Shown here: positions 50,689 to 62,128 of the stretch, piece after piece
Layout: each line of letters begins with the position of its first letter
Position numbering within the stretch: position 1 is the stretch's first letter
Assembly: GCA_964057225.1 (NCBI GenBank)
Contig: OZ059897.1
Location: forward strand, 62,001 to 126,000
DNA: 64,000 nucleotides
DNA from: Auanema rhodensis
Lineage: Eukaryota > Nematoda > Chromadorea > Rhabditida > Rhabditidae
Reading direction: 5' to 3'
The notes under the pieces: generated by a model
What the model was told of the DNA's origin: nothing
Database searches by the model: none
Seen by the model: only the letters and a program-made list of their open reading frames with translations
Translations under genes and position numbers: made by a program

Positions 50689-53680
50689 ACATCACGTGTA
50701 CATTTAATTAGCATAAATTAAAGTTCACGTAAATTTCAAAGTCATGGTTACCATGAACCAATATCAATAAAAATTTGTTTTTAGACTAATATGGACATGG
50801 GGAATCTAATTTTGAAAACCGCATCTCTTTATCTTTCACGTGAAGCGAGTTACATACCAAGTACACATCACGTGTACATTTAATTAGCATAAATTAAAGT
50901 TCACGTAAATTTCAAAGTCATGGTTACCATGCACCAATATCAATAAAAATTTGTTTTTAGACTAATATGGACATGGGGAATCTAATTTTGAAAACCGCAT
51001 CTCTTTATCTTTCACGTGAAGCGAGTTACATACCAAGTGCACATCACGTGTACATTTAATTAGCATAAATTAAAGTTCACGTAAATTTCAAAGTCATGGT
51101 TACCATGAACCAATATCAATAAAAATTTGTTTTTAGACTAATATGGACATGGGGAATCTAATTTTGAAAACCGCATCTCTTTATCTTTCACGTGAAGCGA
51201 GTTACATACCAAGTGCACATCACGTGTACATTTAATTAGCATAAATTAAAGTTCACGTAAATTTCAAAGTCATGGTTACCATGCACCAATATCAATAAAA
51301 ATTTGTTTTTAGACTAATATGGACATGGGGAATCTAATTTTGAAAACCGCATCTCTTTATCTTTCACGTGAAGCGAGTAACATACCAAGTGCACATCACG
51401 TGTACATTTAATTAGCATAAATTAAAGTTCACGTAAATTTCAAAGTCATGGTTACCATGCACCAATATCAATAAAAATTTGTTTTTAGACTAATATGGAC
51501 ATGGGGAATATAATTTTGAAAACCGCATCTCTTTATCTTTCACGTGAAGCGAGTTACATACCAAGTGCACATCACGTGTACATTTAATTAGCATAAATTA
51601 AAGTTCACGTAAATTTCAAAGTCATGGTTACCATGCACCAATATCAATAAAAATTTGTTTTTAGACTAATATGGACATGGGGAATCTAATTTTGAAAACC
51701 GCATCTCTTTTTCTTTCACGTGAAGCGAGTAACATACCAAGTGCACATCACGTGTACATTTAATTAGCATAAATTAAAGTTCACGTAAATTTCAAAGTCA
51801 TGGTTACCATGCACCAATATCAATAAAAATTTGTTTTTAGACTAATATGGACATGGGGAATCTAATTTTGAAAACCGCATCTCTTTATCTTTCACGTGAA
51901 GCGAGTTACATACTAAGTGCACATCACGTGTACATTTAATTAGCATAAATTAAAGTTCACGTAAATTTCAAAGTCATGGTTACCATGCACCAATATCAAT
52001 AAAAATTTGTTTTTAGACTAATATGGACATGGGGAATCTAATTTTGAAAACCGCATCTCTTTATCTTTCACGTGAAGCGAGTTACATACCAAGTGCACAT
52101 CACGTGTACATTTAATTAGCATAAATTAAAGTTCACGTAAATTTCAAAGTCATGGTTACCATGCACCAATATCAATAAAAATTTGTTTTTAGACTAATAT
52201 GGACATGGGGAATCTAATTTTCAAAACCGCATCTCTTTATCTTTCACGTGAAGCGAGTTACATACCAAGTGCACATCACGTGTACATTTAATTAGCATAA
52301 ATTAAAGTTCACGTAAATTTCAAAGTCATGGTTACCATGAACCAATATCAACAAAAATTTGTTTTTAGACTAATATGGACATGGGGAATCTAATTTTGGA
52401 AACCGCATCTCTTTATCTTTCACGTGAAGCGAGTTACATACCAAGTGCACATCACGTGTACATTTAATTAGCATAAATTAAAGTTCACGTAAATTTCAAA
52501 GTCATGGTTACCATGAACCAATATCAATAAAAATTTGTTTTTAGACTAATATGGACATGGGGAATCTAATTTTGAAAACCGCATCTCTTTATCTTTCACG
52601 TGAAGCGAGTTACATACCAAGTGCACATCACGTGTACATTTAATTAGCATAAATTAAAGTTCACGTAAATTTCAAAGTCATGGTTACCATGCACCAATAT
52701 CAATAAAAATTTGTTTTTAGACTAATATGGACATGGGGAATCTAATTTTGAAAACCGCATCTCTTCATCTTTCACTTGAAGCGAGTAACATACCAAGTGC
52801 ACATCACGTGTACATTTAATTAGCATAAATTAAAATTCACGTAAATTTCAAAGTCATGGTTACCATGCACCAATATCAATAAAAATTTGTTTTTAGACTA
52901 ATATGGACATGGGGAATCTAATTTTGAAAACCGCATCTCTTTATCTTTCACGTGAAGCGAGTAACATACCAAGTGCACATCACGTGTACATTTAATTAGC
53001 ATAAATTAAAGTTCACGTAATTTTCAAAGTCATGGTTACCATGCACCAATATCAATAAAAATTTGTTTTTAGACTAATATGGACATGGGGAATCTAATTT
53101 TGAAAACCGCATCACTTTATCTTTCACGTGAAGCGAGTTACATACCAAGTGCACATCACGTGTACATTTAATTAGCATAAATTAAAGTTCACGTAAATTT
53201 CAAAGTCATGGTTACCATGCACCAATATCAATAAAAATTTGTTTTTAGACTAATATGGACATGATGAATCTAATTTTGAAAACCGCATCTCTTTATCTTT
53301 CACGTGAAGCGAGTTACATACCAAGTGCACATCACGTGTACATTTAATTAGCATAAATTAAAGTTCACGTAAATTTCAAAGTCATGGTTACCATGCACCA
53401 ATATCAATAAAAATTTGTTTTTAGACTAATATGGACATGGGGAATCTAATTTTGAAAACCGCATCTCTTTATCTTTCACGTGAAGCGAGTTACATACCAA
53501 GTGCACATCACGTGTACATTTAATTAGCATAAATTAAAGTTCACGTAAATTTCAAAGTCATGGTTACCATGCACCAATATCAATAAAAATTTGTTTTTAG
53601 ACTAATATGGACATGGGGAATCTAATTTTGAAAACCGCATCTCTTTATCTTTCACGTGAAGCGAGTTACATACCAAGTGC
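50689..53680 (+). repeat. 17 less-homogenised monomers
   Basis: No HOR period is evident. Many substitutions are private: near 51509, 51711, 52221, 52352, 52399, 52776 (breaks CACGTG) and 53264. It holds the only t142c monomer of domain B (52.76 kb), plus isolated g35a, a45t and t138a units. It resembles an older stretch squeezed between recently amplified blocks. Confidence 0.7.
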
Positions 53681-54208
53681 ACATCACGTGTACATTTAAT
53701 TAGCATAAATTAAAGTTCACGTAAATTTCAAAGTCATGGTTACCATGAACCAATATCAATAAAAATATGTTTTTAGACTAATATGGACATGGGGAATCTA
53801 ATTTTGAAAACCGCATCTCTTTATCTTTCACGTGAAGCGAGTTACATACCAAGTGCACATCACGTGTACATTTAATTAGCATAAATTAAAGTTCACGTAA
53901 ATTTCAAAGTCATGGTTACCATGAACCAGTATCAATAAAAATATGTTTTTAGACTAATATGGACATGGGGAATCTAATTTTGAAAACCGCATCTCTTTAT
54001 CTTTCACGTGAAGCGAGTAACATACCAAGTGCACATCACGTGTACATTTAATTAGCATAAATTAAAGTTCACGTAATTTTCAAAGTCATGGTTACCATGC
54101 ACCAATATCAATAAAAATTTGTTTTTAGACTAATATGGACATGGGGAATCTAATTTTGAAAACCGCATCTCTTTATCTTTCACGTGAAGCGAGTTACATA
54201 CCAAGTGC
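53681..54208 (+). repeat. Last three monomers of an upstream partial HOR copy
   Basis: The order is c68a+t87a, c68a+t87a+t163a, a45t. This is the same as the last three monomers of the 16-monomer HOR at 56497-57024, with one private change near 53929. It shows the HOR family began upstream of the first complete copy. Confidence 0.8.
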
Positions 54209-57024
54209 ACATCACGTATACATTTAATTAGCATAAATTAAAGTTTACGTAAATTTCAAAGTCATGGTTACCATGAACCAATATCAATGAAAATTTGTTT
54301 TAAGACTAATATGGACATGGGGAATCTAATTTTGAAAACTGCATCTCTTTATCTTTCACGTGAAGCAAGTTACATACCAAGTGCACATCACGTGTACATT
54401 TAATTAGCATAAATTAAAATTCACGTAAATTTCAAAGTCATGGTTACCATGCACCAATATCAATAAAAATTTGTTTTTAGACTAATATGGACATGGGGAA
54501 TCTAATTTTGAAAACCGCATCTCTTTATCTTTCACGTGAAGCGAGTTACATACCAAGTGCACATCACGTGTACATTTAATTAGCATAAATTAAAGTTCAC
54601 GTAAATTTCAAAGTCATGGTTACCATGCACCAATATCAATAAAAATTTGTTTTTAGACTAATATGGACATGGGGAATCTAATTTTGAAAACCGCATCTCT
54701 TTATCTTTCACGTGAAGCGAGTTACATACCAAGTGCACATCACGTGTACATTTAATTAGCATAAATTAAAGTTCACGTAAATTTCAAAGTCATGGTTACC
54801 ATGCACCAATATCAATAAAAATTTGTTTTTAGACTAATATGGACATGGGGAATCTAATTTTGAAAACCGCATCTCTTTATCTTTCACGTGAAGCGAGTTA
54901 CATACTAAGTGCACATCACGTGTACATTTAATTAGCATAAATTAAAGTTCACGTAAATTTCAAAGTCATGGTTACCATGCACCAATATCAATAAAAATTT
55001 GTTTTTAGACTAATATGGACATGGGGAATCTAATTTTGAAAACCGCATCTCTTTATCTTTCACGTGAAGCGAGTTACATACCAAGTGCACATCACGTGTA
55101 CATTTAATTAGCATAAATTAAAGTTCACGTAAATTTCAAAGTCATGGTTACCATGAACCAATATCAATAAAAATTTGTTTTTAGACTAATATGGACATGG
55201 GGAATCTAATTTTGAAAACCGCATCTCTTTATCTTTCACGTGAAGCGAGTTACATACCAAGTGCACATCACGTGTACATTTAATTAGCATAAATTAAAGT
55301 TCACGTAAATTTCAAAGTCATGGTTACCATGCACCAATATCAATAAAAATTTGTTTTTAGACTAATATGGACATGGGGAATCTAATTTTGAAAACCGCAT
55401 CTCTTTATCTTTCACGTGAAGCGAGTTACATACCAAGTGCACATCACGTGTACATTTAATTAGCATAAATTAAAGTTCACGTAAATTTCAAAGTCATGGT
55501 TACCATGCACCAATATCAATAAAAATTTGTTTTTAGACTAATATGGACATGGGGAATCTAATTTTGAAAACCGCATCTCTTTGTCTTTCACGTGAAGCGA
55601 GTTACATACCAAGTGCACATCACGTGTACATTTAATTAGCATAAATTAAAGTTCACGTAAATTTCAAAGTCATGGTTACCATGAACCAATATCAATAAAA
55701 ATTTGTTTTTAGACTAATATGGACATGGGGAATCTAATTTTGAAAACCGCATCTCTTTATCTTTCACGTGAAGCGAGTTACATACCAAGTGCACATCACG
55801 TGTACATTTAATTAGCATAAATTAAAGTTCACGTAAATTTCAAAGTCATGGTTACCATGAACCAATATCAATAAAAATTTGTTTTTAGACTAATATGGAC
55901 ATGGGGAATCTAATTTTGAAAACCGCATCTCTTTATCTTTCACGTGAAGCAAGTTACATACCAAGTGCACATCACGTGTACATTTAATTAGCATAAATTA
56001 AAGTTCACGTAAATTTCAAAGTCATGGTTACCATGAAGCAATATCAATAAAAATTTGTTTTTAGACTAATATGGACATGGGGAATCTAATTTTGAAAACC
56101 GCATCTCTTTATCTTTCACGTGAAGCGAGTTACATACCAAGTGCACATCACGTGTACATTTAATTAGCATAAATTAAAGTTCACGTAAATTTCAAAGTCA
56201 TGGTTACCATGAACCAATATCAATAAAAATTTGTTTTTAGACTAATATGGACATGGGGAATCTAATTTTGAAAACCGCATCTCTTTATCTTTCACGTGAA
56301 GCGAGTTACATACCAAGTGCACATCACGTGTACATTTAATTAGCATAAATTAAAGTTCACGTAAATTTCAAAGTCATGGTTACCATGCACCAATATCAAT
56401 AAAAATTTGTTTTTAGACTAATATGGACATGGGGAATCTAATTTTGAAAACCGCATCTCTTTATCTTTCACGTGAAGCGAGTTACATACCAAGTGCACAT
56501 CACGTGTACATTTAATTAGCATAAATTAAAGTTCACGTAAATTTCAAAGTCATGGTTACCATGAACCAATATCAATAAAAATATGTTTTTAGACTAATAT
56601 GGACATGGGGAATCTAATTTTGAAAACCGCATCTCTTTATCTTTCACGTGAAGCGAGTTACATACCAAGTGCACATCACGTGTACATTTAATTAGCATAA
56701 ATTAAAGTTCACGTAAATTTCAAAGTCATGGTTACCATGAACCAATATCAATAAAAATATGTTTTTAGACTAATATGGACATGGGGAATCTAATTTTGAA
56801 AACCGCATCTCTTTATCTTTCACGTGAAGCGAGTAACATACCAAGTGCACATCACGTGTACATTTAATTAGCATAAATTAAAGTTCACGTAATTTTCAAA
56901 GTCATGGTTACCATGCACCAATATCAATAAAAATTTGTTTTTAGACTAATATGGACATGGGGAATCTAATTTTGAAAACCGCATCTCTTTATCTTTCACG
57001 TGAAGCGAGTTACATACCAAGTGC
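54209..57024 (+). repeat. 16-monomer HOR, copy 1 (2,816 bp)
   Basis: The order is g10a+c38t+c68a+a81g+t94a+c132t+g159a; g35a; consensus-like; c170t; consensus-like; c68a; consensus-like; a143g; c68a; c68a+g159a; c70g; c68a; consensus-like; c68a+t87a; c68a+t87a+t163a; a45t. It serves as the reference for the three copies that follow. Confidence 0.9.
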
Positions 57025-59664
57025 ACATCACGTATACATTTAATTAGCATAAATTAAAGTTTACGTAAATTTCAAAGTCATGGTTACCATGAACCAATAT
57101 CAATGAAAATTTGTTTTAAGACTAATATGGACATGGGGAATCTAATTTTGAAAACTGCATCTCTTTATCTTTCACGTGAAGCAAGTTACATACCAAGTGC
57201 ACATCACGTGTACATTTAATTAGCATAAATTAAAATTCACGTAAATTTCAAAGTCATGGTTACCATGCACCAATATCAATAAAAATTTGTTTTTAGACTA
57301 ATATGGACATGGGGAATCTAATTTTGAAAACCGCATCTCTTTATCTTTCACGTGAAGCGAGTTACATACCAAGTGCACATCACGTGTACATTTAATTAGC
57401 ATAAATTAAAGTTCACGTAAATTTCAAAGTCATGGTTACCATGCACCAATATCAATAAAAATTTGTTTTTAGACTAATATGGACATGGGGAATCTAATTT
57501 TGAAAACCGCATCTCTTTATCTTTCACGTGAAGCGAGTTACATACCAAGTGCACATCACGTGTACATTTAATTAGCATAAATTAAAGTTCACGTAAATTT
57601 CAAAGTCATGGTTACCATGCACCAATATCAATAAAAATTTGTTTTTAGACTAATATGGACATGGGGAATCTAATTTTGAAAACCGCATCTCTTTATCTTT
57701 CACGTGAAGCGAGTTACATACTAAGTGCACATCACGTGTACATTTAATTAGCATAAATTAAAGTTCACGTAAATTTCAAAGTCATGGTTACCATGCACCA
57801 ATATCAATAAAAATTTGTTTTTAGACTAATATGGACATGGGGAATCTAATTTTGAAAACCGCATCTCTTTATCTTTCACGTGAAGCGAGTTACATACCAA
57901 GTGCACATCACGTGTACATTTAATTAGCATAAATTAAAGTTCACGTAAATTTCAAAGTCATGGTTACCATGAACCAATATCAATAAAAATTTGTTTTTAG
58001 ACTAATATGGACATGGGGAATCTAATTTTGAAAACCGCATCTCTTTATCTTTCACGTGAAGCGAGTTACATACCAAGTGCACATCACGTGTACATTTAAT
58101 TAGCATAAATTAAAGTTCACGTAAATTTCAAAGTCATGGTTACCATGCACCAATATCAATAAAAATTTGTTTTTAGACTAATATGGACATGGGGAATCTA
58201 ATTTTGAAAACCGCATCTCTTTATCTTTCACGTGAAGCGAGTTACATACCAAGTGCACATCACGTGTACATTTAATTAGCATAAATTAAAGTTCACGTAA
58301 ATTTCAAAGTCATGGTTACCATGCACCAATATCAATAAAAATTTGTTTTTAGACTAATATGGACATGGGGAATCTAATTTTGAAAACCGCATCTCTTTGT
58401 CTTTCACGTGAAGCGAGTTACATACCAAGTGCACATCACGTGTACATTTAATTAGCATAAATTAAAGTTCACGTAAATTTCAAAGTCATGGTTACCATGA
58501 ACCAATATCAATAAAAATTTGTTTTTAGACTAATATGGACATGGGGAATCTAATTTTGAAAACCGCATCTCTTTATCTTTCACGTGAAGCGAGTTACATA
58601 CCAAGTGCACATCACGTGTACATTTAATTAGCATAAATTAAAGTTCACGTAAATTTCAAAGTCATGGTTACCATGCACCAATATCAATAAAAATTTGTTT
58701 TTAGACTAATATGGACATGGGGAATCTAATTTTGAAAACCGCATCTCTTTGTCTTTCACGTGAAGCGAGTTACATACCAAGTGCACATCACGTGTACATT
58801 TAATTAGCATAAATTAAAGTTCACGTAAATTTCAAAGTCATGGTTACCATGAACCAATATCAATAAAAATTTGTTTTTAGACTAATATGGACATGGGGAA
58901 TCTAATTTTGAAAACCGCATCTCTTTATCTTTCACGTGAAGCGAGTTACATACCAAGTGCACATCACGTGTACATTTAATTAGCATAAATTAAAGTTCAC
59001 GTAAATTTCAAAGTCATGGTTACCATGAACCAATATCAATAAAAATTTGTTTTTAGACTAATATGGACATGGGGAATCTAATTTTGAAAACCGCATCTCT
59101 TTATCTTTCACGTGAAGCAAGTTACATACCAAGTGCACATCACGTGTACATTTAATTAGCATAAATTAAAGTTCACGTAAATTTCAAAGTCATGGTTACC
59201 ATGAAGCAATATCAATAAAAATTTGTTTTTAGACTAATATGGACATGGGGAATCTAATTTTGAAAACCGCATCTCTTTATCTTTCACGTGAAGCGAGTTA
59301 CATACCAAGTGCACATCACGTGTACATTTAATTAGCATAAATTAAAGTTCACGTAAATTTCAAAGTCATGGTTACCATGAACCAATATCAATAAAAATTT
59401 GTTTTTAGACTAATATGGACATGGGGAATCTAATTTTGAAAACCGCATCTCTTTATCTTTCACGTGAAGCGAGTTACATACCAAGTGCACATCACGTGTA
59501 CATTTAATTAGCATAAATTAAAGTTCACGTAAATTTCAAAGTCATGGTTACCATGAAGCAATATCAATAAAAATTTGTTTTTAGACTAATATGGACATGG
59601 GGAATCTAATTTTGAAAACCGCATCTCTTTATCTTTCACGTGAAGCGAGTTACATACCAAGTGC
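57025..59664 (+). repeat. 15-monomer HOR, copy 2 (2,640 bp)
   Basis: It matches copy 1 through monomer 9. It then duplicates the a143g / c68a pair (58257-58608 and 58609-58960) and continues with g159a, c70g, c68a and another c70g. The t87a / t87a+t163a / a45t ending is missing. The net change is thus a two-monomer gain plus loss of the tail. Confidence 0.9.
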
Positions 59665-62128
59665 ACATCACGTATACATTTAATTAGCATAAATTAAAGT
59701 TTACGTAAATTTCAAAGTCATGGTTACCATGCACCAATATCAATAAAAATTTGTTTTTAGACTAATATGGACATGGGGAATCTAATTTTGAAAACCGCAT
59801 CTCTTTATCTTTCACGTGAAGCGAGTTACATACCAAGTGCACATCACGTGTACATTTAATTAGCATAAATTAAAGTTCACGTAAATTTCAAAGTCATGGT
59901 TACCATGCACCAATATCAATAAAAATTTGTTTTTAGACTAATATGGACATGGGGAATCTGATTTTGAAAACCGCATCTCTTTATCTTTCACGTGAAGCGA
60001 GTTACATACCAAGTGCACATCACGTGTACATTTAATTAGCATAAATTAAAGTTCACGTAAATTTCAAAGTCATGGTTACCATGCACCAATATCAATAAAA
60101 ATTTGTTTTTAGACTAATATGGACATGGGGAATCTAATTTTGAAAACCGCATCTCTTTATCTTTCACGTGAAGCGAGTTACATACTAAGTGCACATCACG
60201 TGTACATTTAATTAGCATAAATTAAAGTTCACGTAAATTTCAAAGTCATGGTTACCATGCACCAATATCAATAAAAATTTGTTTTTAGACTAATATGGAC
60301 ATGGGGAATCTAATTTTGAAAACCGCATCTCTTTATCTTTCACGTGAAGCGAGTTACATACCAAGTGCACATCACGTGTACATTTAATTAGCATAAATTA
60401 AAGTTCACGTAAATTTCAAAGTCATGGTTACCATGAACCAATATCAATAAAAATTTGTTTTTAGACTAATATGGACATGGGGAATCTAATTTTGAAAACC
60501 GCATCTCTTTATCTTTCACGTGAAGCGAGTTACATACCAAGTGCACATCACGTGTACATTTAATTAGCATAAATTAAAGTTCACGTAAATTTCAAAGTCA
60601 TGGTTACCATGCACCAATATCAATAAAAATTTGTTTTTAGACTAATATGGACATGGGGAATCTAATTTTGAAAACCGCATCTCTTTATCTTTCACGTGAA
60701 GCGAGTTACATACCAAGTGCACATCACGTGTACATTTAATTAGCATAAATTAAAGTTCACGTAAATTTCAAAGTCATGGTTACCATGCACCAATATCAAT
60801 AAAAATTTGTTTTTAGACTAATATGGACATGGGGAATCTAATTTTGAAAACCGCATCTCTTTGTCTTTCACGTGAAGCGAGTTACATACCAAGTGCACAT
60901 CACGTGTACATTTAATTAGCATAAATTAAAGTTCACGTAAATTTCAAAGTCATGGTTACCATGAACCAATATCAATAAAAATTTGTTTTTAGACTAATAT
61001 GGACATGGGGAATCTAATTTTGAAAACCGCATCTCTTTATCTTTCACGTGAAGCGAGTTACATACCAAGTGCACATCACGTGTACATTTAATTAGCATAA
61101 ATTAAAGTTCACGTAAATTTCAAAGTCATGGTTACCATGAACCAATATCAATAAAAATTTGTTTTTAGACTAATATGGACATGGGGAATCTAATTTTGAA
61201 AACCGCATCTCTTTATCTTTCACGTGAAGCAAGTTACATACCAAGTGCACATCACGTGTACATTTAATTAGCATAAATTAAAGTTCACGTAAATTTCAAA
61301 GTCATGGTTACCATGAAGCAATATCAATAAAAATTTGTTTTTAGACTAATATGGACATGGGGAATCTAATTTTGAAAACCGCATCTCTTTATCTTTCACG
61401 TGAAGCGAGTTACATACCAAGTGCACATCACGTGTACATTTAATTAGCATAAATTAAAGTTCACGTAAATTTCAAAGTCATGGTTACCATGCACCAATAT
61501 CAATAAAAATTTGTTTTTAGACTAATATGGACATGGGGAATCTAATTTTGAAAACCGCATCTCTTTATCTTTCACGTGAAGCGAGTTACATACCAAGTGC
61601 ACATCACGTGTACATTTAATTAGCATAAATTAAAGTTCACGTAAATTTCAAAGTCATGGTTACCATGAACCAATATCAATAAAAATATGTTTTTAGACTA
61701 ATATGGACATGGGGAATCTAATTTTGAAAACCGCATCTCTTTATCTTTCACGTGAAGCGAGTTACATACCAAGTGCACATCACGTGTACATTTAATTAGC
61801 ATAAATTAAAGTTCACGTAAATTTCAAAGTCATGGTTACCATGAACCAATATCAATAAAAATATGTTTTTAGACTAATATGGACATGGGGAATCTAATTT
61901 TGAAAACCGCATCTCTTTATCTTTCACGTGAAGCGAGTAACATACCAAGTGCACATCACGTGTACATTTAATTAGCATAAATTAAAGTTCACGTAATTTT
62001 CAAAGTCATGGTTACCATGCACCAATATCAATAAAAATTTGTTTTTAGACTAATATGGACATGGGGAATCTAATTTTGAAAACCGCATCTCTTTATCTTT
62101 CACGTGAAGCGAGTTACATACCAAGTGC
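59665..62128 (+). repeat. 14-monomer HOR, copy 3 (2,464 bp), chimeric first monomer
   Basis: The first monomer has g10a and c38t (59674, 59702) but then consensus c68 (59732) and none of the a81g, t94a, c132t or g159a of copies 1, 2 and 4. The g35a monomer that should follow is absent, and c170t comes one monomer early. A single in-register exchange between monomer positions 39 and 67 (59703-59731) explains all of this. The c68a monomer after c70g is also missing. A private a120g lies at about 59960. Confidence 0.9.
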
